Positions 1 to 9,609 of a DNA stretch of 64,000 bases are shown here, piece after piece. The position numbers and the translations under genes are program-made. How positions within the stretch are numbered: the stretch's first letter is position 1; every line of letters starts with the position of its first letter. The notes beneath the pieces were generated by a model. It was not told where the DNA came from. It did not search any database and saw nothing but the letters and a program-made list of their open reading frames with translations. Origin of the DNA: an uncultured Holophagaceae bacterium (GTDB lineage Bacteria; Acidobacteriota; Holophagae; Holophagales; Holophagaceae); NCBI GenBank assembly GCA_903884655.1, contig CAISFO010000009.1:1-64000 (forward strand), read 5' to 3'.

Positions 1-12
1 CATGGCGGCCAT
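1..12 (-). CDS. Start of a gene running off the left edge (4 codons only)
   Basis: On the minus strand a strong ribosome binding site (GGAGGTG, plus-strand positions 17-23) precedes an ATG at position 12 by a few bases, and the frame reads Met-Ala-Ala-Met before leaving the window. It lies downstream of tdh in the same direction, so it could be the next gene of that transcript. Nothing can be said about the product. The call rests only on the start signal. Confidence 0.35.
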
Positions 13-41
13 CTTGCACCTCCCGACCGCCGGGTGACGAA

Positions 42-62
42 GCAGAGCCCGGGGGGCTCTGC
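42..62. other. Perfect 9-bp hairpin downstream of tdh
   Basis: GCAGAGCCC and GGGCTCTGC flank a three-base GGG loop in the gap after the tdh stop codon. There is no T-run on either side, so this is at most a weak terminator or an RNA-stabilising hairpin at the 3' end of the tdh message. Confidence 0.4.
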
Positions 63-126
63 GCAGTCGGGCCCCGGCGAGGAGGGAATCAGGCCGGAAT
101 GGGTCGATCTCCTGATCAGAGCCGAT

Positions 127-1158
127 CTATTTAACGCCCCAGTCCAGGATCACCTTCCCGCTCTGCCCGCTCCGCATGGCGTCAAAGCCTTTCTGGAAGT
201 CATCAATGCCGAAACGGTGGGTGATCACAGGGGTGATGTCCAGGCCGCTCTGGATCATGGCGGCCATCTTGTACCAGGTCTCGAACATCTCGCGGCCGTA
301 GATGCCCTTCAGGATCAGCCCCTTGAAGATCACCTGGCTCCAGTCCACGGCGCAGTCACTGGGCAGGATGCCCAGCAGGGCGACGCGGCCACCGTGGTGC
401 ATTGCCTCCAGCATGGATTCGAAGGCGTTGCGGTTGCCACTCATCTCCAGGCCCACGTCAAACCCCTCGGTCATGCGGAGTTCCTGCATCACCTCAGGCA
501 GGCTCTGCTGCATGGGGTTCACGGCCAGGGTGGCGCCCATCTTCCGGGCCAGGTTCAGGCGGTACTCGTTCACGTCCGTGATCACCACATTCCGGGCGCC
601 CACGTGGCGGGCGATGGCCACGGCCATGATGCCGATGGGGCCGGCGCCGGTGATGAGCACGTCCTCCCCCACCATGTCGAAGCTGAGGGCCGTGTGCGCC
701 GCGTTGCCGTAGGGATCGAAGATGGATGCCGCCTCGTCCGACACCTTGTCTGGCACCTTGAACACGTTGAAGGCGGGGATGCTGAGGTACTCGGCGAAGG
801 AGCCGGTGCGATTCACGCCCACGCCCACCGTGTTGCGGCAGAGGTGGCGCTTGCCTGCCCGACAGTTCCGGCAGTGGCCGCAGGTGATGTGGCCTTCGCC
901 GCTCACCCGGTCCCCTGGCTGGTAGCCTTCCACTTCATCACCCACCTGCTCGATGACGCCGTAGTATTCGTGGCCCACCACCATGGGCACGGGGATGGTC
1001 TTCTGGGCCCAGGCGTCCCAGTTGTAGATGTGCACATCCGTTCCGCAGATCGCGCTTTTGTGGACCCGGATGAGCACATCGTTGGGTCCCACTTCGGGCA
1101 TGGGGACCTCCCCCATCCAGATGCCTTCTTCGCGCTTGGTCTTGAGCAAGGCTTTCAT
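127..1158 (-). CDS. tdh: L-threonine 3-dehydrogenase
   Basis: A zinc-dependent medium-chain dehydrogenase that oxidises L-threonine with NAD+ to 2-amino-3-ketobutyrate in the cytoplasm. The 343 residues match the usual family length. Catalytic zinc ligands are Cys38, His63 and Glu64. The structural zinc cluster is Cys93, Cys96, Cys99 and Cys107. The NAD-binding GAGPIG loop is at about 171-176. The start has the typical Tdh N-terminus (MKALLKTK). The partner enzyme Kbl is usually the adjacent gene, but here it lies about 4.7 kb away on the same strand (5865-7070), so the two are not one operon. Confidence 0.96.
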   Translation of the reverse strand: MKALLKTKREEGIWMGEVPMPEVGPNDVLIRVHKSAICGTDVHIYNWDAWAQKTIPVPMVVGHEYYGVIEQVGDEVEGYQPGDRVSGEGHITCGHCRNCRAGKRHLCRNTVGVGVNRTGSFAEYLSIPAFNVFKVPDKVSDEAASIFDPYGNAAHTALSFDMVGEDVLITGAGPIGIMAVAIARHVGARNVVITDVNEYRLNLARKMGATLAVNPMQQSLPEVMQELRMTEGFDVGLEMSGNRNAFESMLEAMHHGGRVALLGILPSDCAVDWSQVIFKGLILKGIYGREMFETWYKMAAMIQSGLDITPVITHRFGIDDFQKGFDAMRSGQSGKVILDWGVK

Positions 1159-1377
1159 GGACGCCTCCAGGCCATCATTTCACCACCGCTCGGAATAGGA
1201 GACCTAGGTGAAGGGAAAGGATTTGACGATCTGTGAACAGGGTCGGTATCATGACAGCCAGACGTGGACATGACTCTCTTCTCCCAGCGGCCCAACCGCA
1301 ATCCCAATCGGTTCCCCCGCGCGGATCGCGCGTGGGCCGGTAAGGGTCTCTCCTAAGAATCCTGACACCCCGGACCA

Positions 1378-1415
1378 CCCCGATTCGCGAAAGCGGATCG
1401 GGGTTCTTTCCTTTT
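1378..1415 (+). promoter_or_regulatory. Terminator-like hairpin in the asnB leader
   Basis: CCCCGATTCGC (1378-1388) pairs with GCGGATCGGGG (1393-1403), one G-T wobble, closing a GAAA tetraloop. It is followed directly by the pyrimidine tract TTCTTTCCTTTT and then by the asnB Shine-Dalgarno GGAG (1416-1419). A stem of this strength 20 bases before the start codon could act as a transcription attenuator or as a translation-controlling leader structure. No known riboswitch or T-box core was recognised upstream of it. Confidence 0.5.
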
Positions 1416-1424
1416 GGAGCATCC

Positions 1425-3125
1425 ATGTGCGGCATCCTCAGCATCCTCAACCTGGACCCGGCACGGTCGAACATGACCGAACTCCGCCGCCAGGCCCTGG
1501 CCATGGCCCGGAAGATTCGCCATCGGGGCCCGGACTGGAGCGGCATCTACAGTGATGACCGGGCGATCCTGGTGCACGAACGCCTGTCCATCGTGGATGT
1601 GGAGCACGGCGCCCAGCCCCTGGTCGACACCTTGCAAGGCACAGTGCTGGCGGTCAATGGCGAGATCTACAATCACGTGGACCTGCGCCAAGGACTGAAG
1701 GGGACCCACGACTTCCAGACCGCCTCCGACTGCGAGGTGATCCTGTACCTCTATGATGAGTTTCAGCCCAAGGATTTCCTCAACCGCATGAACGGGATCT
1801 TCGGGTTCGTCCTCTACGATCCCAAGCGCGAGACCTACCTCATCGCCCGGGATCCCATCGGCGTCATCCCCCTCTACGTGGGCTGGGACCGTCAGGAGCA
1901 CCTCTACGTGGCCTCCGAGATGAAGTCCCTGGTGGGTCACTGCGAGCGGATCCGCGAGGTGCCGCCGGGCACCTACTACCTGGCCCACGAGTCCGAAAAG
2001 GGCTTCCAGCGCTACTACGAGCCCGACTGGGCCGAGCCTGGCCAGGTCCCCTCCGAGCCCTATGATCCCGTCAAGCTGCGCGCGGCCCTGGAGGCCGCCG
2101 TGCACCGGCAGCTCATGTGCGATGTGCCCTACGGCGTGCTGATTTCCGGCGGCGTGGACTCCTCCCTCATCTCGGCCATCGCAGCCAAGTTCAGCGAAAA
2201 GCGAGTCGAGGAAGGTGATGCGGCCCCGGCCTGGTGGCCCCGGCTCCACTCCTTCGCGGTGGGCCTGGAGGGCGCGCCGGATCTGGCCCCGGCCCGGAAA
2301 GTGGCCGAGCACATCGGCGCGGTCCACCACGAGATCCACTTCACCGTGCAGGAAGGACTGGATGCCCTCTCCGACGTGATCTACCACGTCGAGACCTTCG
2401 ACGTCACCACCATCCGGGCCTCGACCCCCATGTATCTCCTCATGCGGAAGATCCACGCCATGGGCATCAAGATGGTGCTGTCCGGCGAAGGGGCGGACGA
2501 AATTTTCGGTGGCTACCTCTACTTCCACAAGGCCCCGGACGGTCCTGAACTCCACGCGGAACTCGTGCGGAAGCTCCAGAAGCTGCACCTCTACGACTGC
2601 GCCCGGGCCAACAAGTCCAGCGCCGCCTGGGGCGTCGAAGCGCGAGTGCCCTTCCTGGATCGCGAGTTTCTCGACGTGGCCATGCGGATGGACCCTTCCG
2701 TCAAGCTCCCGCGGAATGCCGCACGGCCCCGGCCCATCGAGAAGTTCCCCCTGCGCCAGGCCTTCGATGGTTTCATTCCCGACGAAGTGCTCTGGCGGCA
2801 GAAGGAGCAGTTCTCCGATGGGGTCGGCTATGCCTGGATCAACGCCTTGAAGGCCACGGCCGAGCGGGAGATCAGCGACAGCATGATGGCGGGGGCTTCG
2901 GAGCGCTTCCCGGTGAAGACACCGGAAACCAAGGAAGCCTACTTCTACCGGCAGATCTTCGAACACCACTTCCCCACCGCCACCGCCGTGAACTGTGTGC
3001 CCTTCGAGCGCAGTGTGGCCTGCAGCACGGAAACCGCCCTGCGCTGGGACGCCTCCTTCGCCAAGATGGCCGATCCCTCGGGCCGGGCGGTCATGGACAT
3101 CCACGACCAGGGCTACAAGGCCTGA
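1425..3125 (+). CDS. asnB: Glutamine-hydrolysing asparagine synthetase B
   Basis: Makes asparagine from aspartate, ATP and glutamine in the cytoplasm. The start MCGILS leaves Cys2 as the N-terminal nucleophile of the class II glutamine amidotransferase domain (about 1-200). The synthetase domain follows with its ATP-pyrophosphatase loop SGGVDSS at 241-247 and a later LSGEGADE segment. The length of 566 is normal. RBS GGAG lies 5 bases upstream. The leader carries a terminator-like hairpin. It supplies asparagine, the opposite direction to the secreted asparaginase at 57419-58528. Confidence 0.95.
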   Translation: MCGILSILNLDPARSNMTELRRQALAMARKIRHRGPDWSGIYSDDRAILVHERLSIVDVEHGAQPLVDTLQGTVLAVNGEIYNHVDLRQGLKGTHDFQTASDCEVILYLYDEFQPKDFLNRMNGIFGFVLYDPKRETYLIARDPIGVIPLYVGWDRQEHLYVASEMKSLVGHCERIREVPPGTYYLAHESEKGFQRYYEPDWAEPGQVPSEPYDPVKLRAALEAAVHRQLMCDVPYGVLISGGVDSSLISAIAAKFSEKRVEEGDAAPAWWPRLHSFAVGLEGAPDLAPARKVAEHIGAVHHEIHFTVQEGLDALSDVIYHVETFDVTTIRASTPMYLLMRKIHAMGIKMVLSGEGADEIFGGYLYFHKAPDGPELHAELVRKLQKLHLYDCARANKSSAAWGVEARVPFLDREFLDVAMRMDPSVKLPRNAARPRPIEKFPLRQAFDGFIPDEVLWRQKEQFSDGVGYAWINALKATAEREISDSMMAGASERFPVKTPETKEAYFYRQIFEHHFPTATAVNCVPFERSVACSTETALRWDASFAKMADPSGRAVMDIHDQGYKA

Positions 3126-3178
3126 CCTCCTCGGTCTCTCGGCAGCCGCGGTATCATGTGGCCACAGGAACCCACACC

Positions 3179-3850
3179 ATGACTCCAGTTCCCGAGGAGA
3201 GGCAATTCCAGCGCATCCCCATCGGCTACCAGGTGAAGCTGGTCGCCGATGACCGCATCATCGCCTACCCTCGCGCCATCAACCTCAGCATGGGGGGCAT
3301 CCTCCTCAGCGGCCCGGCCCATCTGCCGGTGGGCAGCCATTGTGGCGTGGCCATCCTCCTGGCGGATGCCGAAGCGGGGCGGCGGGTCGTGGCCCGGGGC
3401 ACCGTGGTGCGCACCGACAAGTGCGGCCTGGCCATCTCTTTCTCCAAGGCCCTCGATCCCGAAAGCGAGAACTCCCTCCGCTGGCTCATCCAGTCCCTGG
3501 CCCCCGGGGCCGAGGACGCCTTGGCACCTCATCCAGCGGCGCAGGCAAAGTCCACCAGTCCGGTGCGGCCGGAAAAGTCCACCAAGAACCCATCCCTCGG
3601 GCAGCAACAGGATCCGGCGACGGGGCTGACCCATCTCATGGAGCACATCAAGCCCGGCTCAGGCCGCCACCTGCAGGCCGCACCCGCCTGGGAGCCGCCC
3701 GAGTTCGAGGGCTATGACGAGGTCCGCCAGTGGCTGAAAGAGTCCGTCATGAGCGCCACGATGTACGAGCGCTTTCCCGATGGTCGCTGGACGATCCAGC
3801 TGCTCCTCAAGGAACAGAATCCCGGGACCTACCGGTATATCGTGCTGTGA
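3179..3850 (+). CDS. PilZ-domain protein
   Basis: 223 residues with an N-terminal PilZ-like domain: an RxxxR-type element near the start (QRIPIGYQVKL) and the NLSMGG turn at about residue 40, the positions that contact cyclic di-GMP in canonical PilZ domains. A proline/lysine-rich linker follows, then a C-terminal segment of about 60 residues of unknown role. ATG at 3179 was chosen over an upstream GTG at 3158 because AGGAA lies about 8 bases before it. Its stop overlaps the start of the rhodanese gene, so the two are probably translationally coupled. Ligand binding is inferred only from the family. Confidence 0.7.
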   Translation: MTPVPEERQFQRIPIGYQVKLVADDRIIAYPRAINLSMGGILLSGPAHLPVGSHCGVAILLADAEAGRRVVARGTVVRTDKCGLAISFSKALDPESENSLRWLIQSLAPGAEDALAPHPAAQAKSTSPVRPEKSTKNPSLGQQQDPATGLTHLMEHIKPGSGRHLQAAPAWEPPEFEGYDEVRQWLKESVMSATMYERFPDGRWTIQLLLKEQNPGTYRYIVL

Positions 3851-4527
3851 CCCAGACCCGGCCCATGCCACCCCAGCTTCGAGCCCTGGCCCTCAACCTC
3901 GCGTTCCTGGCGGGGCTGGCAGGCCTGGCGGCCCTGGTCGCCAATATCCTGGCCTCCCCGGCCAGGCGGCTGGCCTGGTTCGGCGTTCGAGTAGCCCTGG
4001 CTCCCCTGCCTCCCAGGGCAGAGCGACCTGCCCCGGCCCCCCCTCCCGCAATTCCCGCCCCACCGCCCAACCTGGACACGTCGAGGACACGTCCTCCCAT
4101 GGGTCATGCTGCACCCATGACGCCACCGCTGGCAGCCCCGCCGCCACCACCCAAGCTCACCGAGTCCGCGGCTTCCAGTCCCATCCAGGAGATCGGGGGG
4201 ACCGAAGCCTGGAGGGCCTACCGGGATGGGGTGCCCTTCCTCGACGCCCGCCGCAGTGCTGAGTTTGCCCAAGGGCACATCCAGGGGGCCTGGCCCACGC
4301 CTGTCTGGGAAGCGGACCTCGACGACCGGCTCATTGCCTTCAAGGCGTCGCGCCACCCGGGGTCCGAAGATCCCATTGTCATCTACTGCAGCGGGGGCGA
4401 CTGCCGGGATTCCCACCTCCTGGCCGCGAAGCTGCTCGACCAGGGCTACTTCCACCTGCTCATCTACCGGGATGGCTACCCCGACTGGGTGGCGCAGAAA
4501 CGCCCCATCGAGACAGGCCAGCCATGA
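3847..4527 (+). CDS. Membrane-anchored rhodanese-domain protein
   Basis: 226 residues from a GTG that overlaps the preceding stop (GTGA); an ATG at 3865 is the alternative start. One N-terminal transmembrane segment of about 20 residues is followed by a long Pro/Ala-rich linker and a C-terminal rhodanese domain. The active loop reads CSGGDC (Cys181 and Cys186). Rhodaneses carry persulfide sulfur on the first Cys; the second Cys in the loop might support disulfide chemistry. The stop overlaps the next gene by 4 bases (ATGA), which codes for a MauE/DoxX-like membrane protein. The pair probably acts together at the membrane in sulfur or thiol chemistry. Confidence 0.8.
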   Translation: MTQTRPMPPQLRALALNLAFLAGLAGLAALVANILASPARRLAWFGVRVALAPLPPRAERPAPAPPPAIPAPPPNLDTSRTRPPMGHAAPMTPPLAAPPPPPKLTESAASSPIQEIGGTEAWRAYRDGVPFLDARRSAEFAQGHIQGAWPTPVWEADLDDRLIAFKASRHPGSEDPIVIYCSGGDCRDSHLLAAKLLDQGYFHLLIYRDGYPDWVAQKRPIETGQP

Positions 4528-5012
4528 AGTCCCGGTCTCTGCACTGGCTGCGGCACCCCCGAGCCACCCTCGCGGCACGACTCATCCTTGGTCTGGTCTT
4601 CATCGTGGCCGCTGTGCCCAAGATCGCGGACCCGCCGGGCTTCGCCAAGGCCATCTGGGCCTATGAGTTGTTCCCCGCCTGGAGCCTGAATCCAATGGCC
4701 CTCACCCTGCCCTGGCTGGAACTGTTCTGCGGCCTGGCGCTCTGCCTGGGCTTCTGGCTCCGGGCCGCCACACTCTGGATCGGGGCGCTGCTGCTGTCCT
4801 TCTGCCTCGCCCTCGGCATCAATCTGGTCCGGCGCCATCCCGTGGACTGCGGCTGCTTTGGAAGCGCCGTCCCGAAGACCGAGGCCGAGCGCCTCGCCGA
4901 CATGCGCTGGTCCTTCCTGCGGGACCTGGGGCTGCTGCTCCTGGCGGCGCAGGTGCTGGTGGCTACCGGCGGGCCCCGGCGGCCCACCAAATCAGAGGCG
5001 CGACCGGGCTGA
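4524..5012 (+). CDS. MauE/DoxX-family integral membrane protein
   Basis: 162 residues, about four hydrophobic helices, with the CGCFG motif (Cys109, Cys111) on the loop before the last helix. Members of the MauE/DoxX group with this motif are linked to disulfide or thiol redox chemistry in the envelope. Translation is probably coupled to the upstream rhodanese through the ATGA overlap. The substrate is unknown. Confidence 0.75.
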   Translation: MKSRSLHWLRHPRATLAARLILGLVFIVAAVPKIADPPGFAKAIWAYELFPAWSLNPMALTLPWLELFCGLALCLGFWLRAATLWIGALLLSFCLALGINLVRRHPVDCGCFGSAVPKTEAERLADMRWSFLRDLGLLLLAAQVLVATGGPRRPTKSEARPG

Positions 5013-5026
5013 GGTGGGTCAGCCGT

Positions 5027-5797
5027 TCAACTCCGACCGATGGCCAAAAGGTCGCCGGCCCACTCCAGCCAGAGGCCCGCGGCCGAGTCATGCCCCATGT
5101 TGCGGGACAGCCGGTCCTGGGTGGGCTCGGGGAGCGACAGCACCGGGATGCCGGGCAGGTCGAAGGCGATGGCGCACATCATGAAGCGGGCGGCTTCGCC
5201 CAGGGTCACGATCTTGAGGCGGTCCATGGAGCGGCTCCAGCAGGCCTCCACCAAGGTGTGCAGGCGGTTGAGGTTCCAGGGATGCACCACGTGATCGAAA
5301 TCTACTGGCCCCTTCTCCGGCCGGAAGCCGGTGTAGGTCATGGCGAGGCCCAGGGTGCGCGGGGGCTCCGGGTCCCAGAATCCCCCGCGGCCCAGGGCCA
5401 GGTCCACATCCCGCTTGTGCAGCAGACCAGCCCGCCCCAGGGCCTGCCAGACAAGGAAGCCCCCGTGGGTATCGTCTTCCCAGAAGGGAACATGCTGGCG
5501 AAGTGACGCATCCGTGGCGAACCCACCCACCAAAAGCACGAGGATGGGGCCCTTTTCCGGAAAGAGTGTGGGCAGATTCAAGGGACGGAAGGAGCGGCGC
5601 TCCTCTCCGGCCAGTGCCTGCTCGGCGATCCGCCGTTCCTCCTGGGGCGCGCTGGCATGGGTCACGATGAGGCGGGAGCCCTCTTCGGTGGCCTGAACTT
5701 GCAGCCGGCCCAGCTCCAGCCTGTGGAGAATCTCCTCAAAGGGGAACTCGGCCGTATCCAGGGCCGAGGGCTCGCGCGGGGGCTCAAACGTCAACAC
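5027..5797 (-). CDS. Protein of unknown function
   Basis: 256 residues, soluble, no signal peptide or membrane segment. It has a central stretch resembling an alpha/beta core (GPILVLLVGGFATDA) and conserved-looking motifs around GGFWDPEP and HPWNLNR. The segments loosely recall uracil-DNA-glycosylase-like folds, but this is not strong enough to name. It lies 67 bases downstream of kbl in the same direction and may share its transcript. It is convergent with the MauE/DoxX gene. Confidence 0.6.
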   Translation of the reverse strand: MLTFEPPREPSALDTAEFPFEEILHRLELGRLQVQATEEGSRLIVTHASAPQEERRIAEQALAGEERRSFRPLNLPTLFPEKGPILVLLVGGFATDASLRQHVPFWEDDTHGGFLVWQALGRAGLLHKRDVDLALGRGGFWDPEPPRTLGLAMTYTGFRPEKGPVDFDHVVHPWNLNRLHTLVEACWSRSMDRLKIVTLGEAARFMMCAIAFDLPGIPVLSLPEPTQDRLSRNMGHDSAAGLWLEWAGDLLAIGRS

Positions 5798-5864
5798 TTC
5801 TCCTGGGGATCCCAGGACACCTTGAACCGATGCAAGCGTCGAGGCAAGGGTGGATTCAGGCCTT

Positions 5865-7070
5865 CTAGCTGACCACGCCCAGCTCTCGTCCCACCTTGGT
5901 GAATGCCGCGATGGCGTGATCGAGGTCAGCCCGGGTGTGGGCGGCGCTCATCTGGGTGCGGATGCGGGCCAGTCCCTTCGGTACCACGGGGAAGAAGAAG
6001 CCGATGACGTAGACGCCCTCGTCCAGCAATCGCTTGGCGAACTCCTGGGCCAGGGGAGCCTCGTAGAGCATGACCGGCACGATGGGATGCTCCCCCGGGA
6101 GCAGCTTGAAGCCGGCCTGTTCCATGCCGGAGCGGAAGTACTTGGCATTCCCATGCACCTGCTGGATGAGGCCCTGGCTGTTCTTGAGCAGGTCCAGCAC
6201 CTTCAAGGTCGCAGCCACGATGCTCGGGGCCACCGAGTTCGAGAAGAGATAGGGTCGGGCCTTCTGCCGCAGCCAGTCGATGGCCACCTGCTTGCCGGCG
6301 ATGTAGCCGCCGGAGGCGCCACCCAGGGCCTTGCCGAAGGTGCCGGTCATGAAGTCCACCCGGCCCAGGACCCCGCAGTGCTCGTGGGTGCCGCGGCCGT
6401 TCGCGCCCATGAACCCCACCGCATGGCTGTCGTCCACCATGACCATGGCGCCGTGCTTCTCCGCCAGGTCGCAGATCTCAGCCAGCTTGGCGATGTAGCC
6501 ATCCATGCTGAACACGCCGTCGGTCACCACCAGCTTGAACCGCGCCCCATCGGCCTCGGCGGCCTTGAGCTGGGCTTCCAGGTCGGCCATGTCGGAGTTG
6601 GCATAGCGGAAGCGCTTGGCCTTGCACAGGCGGATGCCGTCGATGATGGAGGCGTGGTTCAGGGCGTCGCTGATGATGGCGTCCTCCTCCCCCAGCAGCC
6701 CCTCGAAGATGGCGCCGTTGGCGTCGAAACAGCTGGAATACAGCTGGGTGTCCTCGAAACCCAGGAACGCCGCCAGCTTCTGTTCCAGTTCCCGGTGGAT
6801 GTCCTGGGTGCCGCAGATAAAGCGAACAGAAGCCATGCCGAAGCCGTGGCCGTCCATCACCGCCTTGGCGGCCGCGATCACCTCCGGGTGGTTCGCCAGG
6901 CCCAGGTAGTTGTTGGCGCAAAGGCAGATGACGTCCCGGCCGTTGGCCCGCATCCGCGGTTGCTGGGCTGAAGTGATGACCCGTTCGGTCTTGTACAGTC
7001 CGGCCTCCTTGAGGCCCTGGATTTCGCGGTTGAGGTGGTCTAGGTAACCTGGATTCACGGGGTCTCCCAT
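5865..7070 (-). CDS. kbl: 2-amino-3-ketobutyrate coenzyme A ligase (glycine C-acetyltransferase)
   Basis: A PLP enzyme of the alpha-oxoamine synthase family that cleaves the product of Tdh with CoA to glycine and acetyl-CoA. It has 401 residues from ATG 7070, typical for Kbl. The PLP-binding lysine is Lys247 in TFGKALGG, and the cofactor-contacting DDSHAVG motif is at 213-219. The frame stays open upstream of 7070, but the homology begins at [10 protein letters not shown], so the shorter start was chosen. It is separated from tdh by unrelated genes. Confidence 0.93.
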   Translation of the reverse strand: MGDPVNPGYLDHLNREIQGLKEAGLYKTERVITSAQQPRMRANGRDVICLCANNYLGLANHPEVIAAAKAVMDGHGFGMASVRFICGTQDIHRELEQKLAAFLGFEDTQLYSSCFDANGAIFEGLLGEEDAIISDALNHASIIDGIRLCKAKRFRYANSDMADLEAQLKAAEADGARFKLVVTDGVFSMDGYIAKLAEICDLAEKHGAMVMVDDSHAVGFMGANGRGTHEHCGVLGRVDFMTGTFGKALGGASGGYIAGKQVAIDWLRQKARPYLFSNSVAPSIVAATLKVLDLLKNSQGLIQQVHGNAKYFRSGMEQAGFKLLPGEHPIVPVMLYEAPLAQEFAKRLLDEGVYVIGFFFPVVPKGLARIRTQMSAAHTRADLDHAIAAFTKVGRELGVVS

Positions 7071-7157
7071 CCGGCAGAAGCTTGATAGGATACTGCTAGG
7101 TTGTGTGACGGGCGTGCCCTTGTGCCACCAACCTTTCGAACTGAAAAGGAAATCATC

Positions 7158-7703
7158 ATGCGCACCGCTCTGCTCGTCCCCATCCTTCTCCTCACTCTTG
7201 CCTGCGGTTCCAAGCTGGACCGCAGAAAGGCCGAGGATATGATCCGTCCGGCCTACCCTGTGGTGGTCCCCGTCACGGTCCCGGAAAAGGCTTCGGCCGA
7301 GAAAGGCACCCCGGCCTTCCTGAGGCTCGCGACCCTCAAGGAGAACCTCGACAAGTCCGGCTGGTTCGAGAGCTCCGTGAAGACTGAAGGCGCCATGGAG
7401 ACCTTCACCTTCCGCCTGAAGCCCGGCGCCCCCAAGGCCATCAAGGCCGCCCCCCAGGGCTTTTCCATGCCGGCCGCCGAGGCGGTCTTCGTGCGGGCCA
7501 TCAAGATGGAGCCCACCCGGGAAGGCGCCCGCGTGATCTATGAGATCCGCCTGGAGAAACCCACGGCCCAGTTCCCCCTCTTCGCCGCCATGCACCAGGA
7601 TGTCAGGGTGGGCCAGACCAAGCCCCGTCACGCCACCTTCGAGCGCAAGAGCGGCGCCTGGGTGTTGACCGCTACCGACGAAGTCTTCCACAAGGCCGAG
7701 TAG
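7158..7703 (+). CDS. Putative lipoprotein upstream of dnaG
   Basis: 181 residues beginning with a lipoprotein signal peptide. The hydrophobic run ends in LTLAC, so Cys15 is the probable lipidated residue. ATG 7158 is preceded by AAAAGGA and was chosen because it puts the signal at the N-terminus. The mature part is basic and rich in short beta-like stretches with no recognised domain. It is divergent from kbl and ends 30 bases before dnaG, so it may be cotranscribed with dnaG and rpoD. Confidence 0.7.
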   Translation: MRTALLVPILLLTLACGSKLDRRKAEDMIRPAYPVVVPVTVPEKASAEKGTPAFLRLATLKENLDKSGWFESSVKTEGAMETFTFRLKPGAPKAIKAAPQGFSMPAAEAVFVRAIKMEPTREGARVIYEIRLEKPTAQFPLFAAMHQDVRVGQTKPRHATFERKSGAWVLTATDEVFHKAE

Positions 7704-7733
7704 GTCCATCACCCTCGAAGGGATTCTCACAGC

Positions 7734-9461
7734 ATGCGTGACCGCGAGATCGTCGATCGGGTCCGGGATGCCACGGACCTGCTGGCCCTGGTCGGCTCGG
7801 CGGTGAAGCTGCGCAAACAGGGCTCGGCCCACGTGGGTCTCTGCCCCTTCCACGCCGAACGCAGCCCCAGCTTCCAGGTGGTGCCCAACCGGGGCTTCTA
7901 CCACTGCTTCGGCTGCGGCAAGCACGGTGACGCCTTCGCCTGGCTCATGGAACGGGAGGGCATGAGCTTCCCCGAAGCTCTGGAACAGCTGGCCCGGGCC
8001 GCGGGCATCGACCTGCCCCAGCGCCGAGAAAGACCTTCGGCCGAAGTGGATCTCGAAACCCGCATGCGGTCCGCTCTGGACGCGGCCCAGGCCTTTTTCG
8101 AGGCCCAGTTGGCCCGCAACGAGGCGGCCCGGACCTACCTGCAGAACCGTGGGTATGAGGGACCCTTCCTGGCCGAAGCCGGGTTTGGCGTGGCGCCGGA
8201 TGCCTGGGATTCACTGGTGAACCATTTACGGGGCCTGAACTTCTCTGGCGAACTGCTGGAGCAGACGGGCTTGGCCAGCCGCAGCGAGCGAGGCACCCAG
8301 ATCGACTTTCTGCGTAACCGCCTCACCATCCCCATCCACGATGCCCGGGGCCGAGTGGTGGCCTTCGGCGGGCGCATCATGGGTGAAGGACAACCGAAGT
8401 ATCTCAACACCAGGGACACGCCCCTCTTCCACAAGGGTGGCACCCTCTTCGGCTTCCACCGGGCCAAGGGCGCTATGAAAGACGGGGCCCTGGTGGTGGA
8501 AGGGTATTTCGACGTGCTGCAGCTCCACCAGCACGGCATCCACCAGGCGGTGGCGCCCCTGGGCACGGCCCTCACCGAAGAGCACCTCAAGGCCCTGGGC
8601 CGCTTCACGCGACGGGTCATCCTCTGCTTCGACGGTGATGCTGCGGGACGACGGGCCATGGAAAAGAGCCTGCGCATGGCCCTGCCCCTGGGCTTCGAGG
8701 TCCGCCTGCTGGAACTCCCCCAGGGCGAAGACCCCGACACCTGGTGTCTGAAGCTGGGCGGCGAGGCCTTCCGGGAGCTGCTGCGGGCGGCGCCGGACTG
8801 GACCGCCTTCATGGTGGACCGGGCCATGGAGGGCAAGGATCTCCGCCGCATCACGGACCGCATGGGCGCCTTCAAGGACCTGCTGGATTTCCTGCCCTAC
8901 CTACCCCGCACCACCGAAAGCCGGGACCTCTTTTCCAGCCTGGCCCATCAGCTCCAAGTGCCGATCCAGGAGCTGGACCGGGCCGTGAGGGGACGCCAGG
9001 CGCCCACCCAGGCTTCCGAGGAGGCCAGCCCCGTGGCTTCGATCCCGCCGGTGCTCGATGAACTCATCCGCAGCCTCTTGCTCTTGAGCACCGCAGGACA
9101 CTGGCGGCGCGTCCAGGAGATCCCGCCCGCCTGGTGGGAAAGCCTGGATGGTGCACCACTCCTGCAGGCCCTGCTCGACGCCGAGGGTGATGGGGCCCTG
9201 CTCCCCGAAGGGGCGATGGCGGCCCTTCGCCATCTGGAGGCCCGCGCCAGCCGGCAGGATGAAGCCGGGCGCGACGCAGAGTCCCTGTTCGTGAAACTCG
9301 AGGCCCGCTACGTGGACCGGGAGATCCAGGCCAACAACCGCCTGCTGCAGGATCCCAGCACCGTGGTGGACCCGGCCCTGATGAACCGGGTCATGGCCAG
9401 GCAGAATGACCTGCTGGGCAGACAGAAAGAACTGTCGCGCCGCCGCCGGGGCCCTCGCTGA
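7734..9461 (+). CDS. dnaG: DNA primase
   Basis: Makes RNA primers at the replication fork. The N-terminal CHC2-type zinc domain has Cys37, His40, Cys58 and Cys61. The catalytic core carries the EGYFD motif and a TOPRIM segment with CFDGDAAG. The C-terminal helicase-binding region (about 430-575) is divergent, as usual. The length of 575 is normal. It lies directly upstream of rpoD, as in the classical macromolecular-synthesis arrangement, but rpsU is absent and a lipoprotein gene takes the first position. Confidence 0.95.
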   Translation: MRDREIVDRVRDATDLLALVGSAVKLRKQGSAHVGLCPFHAERSPSFQVVPNRGFYHCFGCGKHGDAFAWLMEREGMSFPEALEQLARAAGIDLPQRRERPSAEVDLETRMRSALDAAQAFFEAQLARNEAARTYLQNRGYEGPFLAEAGFGVAPDAWDSLVNHLRGLNFSGELLEQTGLASRSERGTQIDFLRNRLTIPIHDARGRVVAFGGRIMGEGQPKYLNTRDTPLFHKGGTLFGFHRAKGAMKDGALVVEGYFDVLQLHQHGIHQAVAPLGTALTEEHLKALGRFTRRVILCFDGDAAGRRAMEKSLRMALPLGFEVRLLELPQGEDPDTWCLKLGGEAFRELLRAAPDWTAFMVDRAMEGKDLRRITDRMGAFKDLLDFLPYLPRTTESRDLFSSLAHQLQVPIQELDRAVRGRQAPTQASEEASPVASIPPVLDELIRSLLLLSTAGHWRRVQEIPPAWWESLDGAPLLQALLDAEGDGALLPEGAMAALRHLEARASRQDEAGRDAESLFVKLEARYVDREIQANNRLLQDPSTVVDPALMNRVMARQNDLLGRQKELSRRRRGPR

Positions 9462-9482
9462 CTGTGTTTGGAACCTAAGCTC

Positions 9483-9510
9483 TTGCATGGATCTGCATAG
9501 TCCGTATACT
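9483..9510 (+). promoter_or_regulatory. Probable vegetative promoter for rpoD
   Basis: TTGCAT (9483-9488) and TATACT (9505-9510) are separated by 16 bases, close to the sigma-70 consensus. They sit in the 148-base gap between the dnaG stop and the rpoD start, so rpoD can be expressed independently of dnaG. A CTCGGCC / GGCCGAG stem lies in the transcribed leader. Confidence 0.6.
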
Positions 9511-9609
9511 GAAAAGTTCCGGACTCGGCCGGTACATTGGCCGAGATCTGCACATCCCTCGGCCACCGGGTCCCCCGGTCCGACGTTCGCAGCGCTCTTT
9601 GAGGTCCGA

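Noticed and set aside
1159..1424. T-box or amino-acid riboswitch in the asnB leader
   Set aside because: No T-box sequence or other conserved riboswitch core was found; only the simple terminator-like hairpin is supported.
5027..5797. Uracil-DNA glycosylase
   Set aside because: A loose similarity of a few segments, without the catalytic water-activating or HPS-type motifs, so it was left as unknown.
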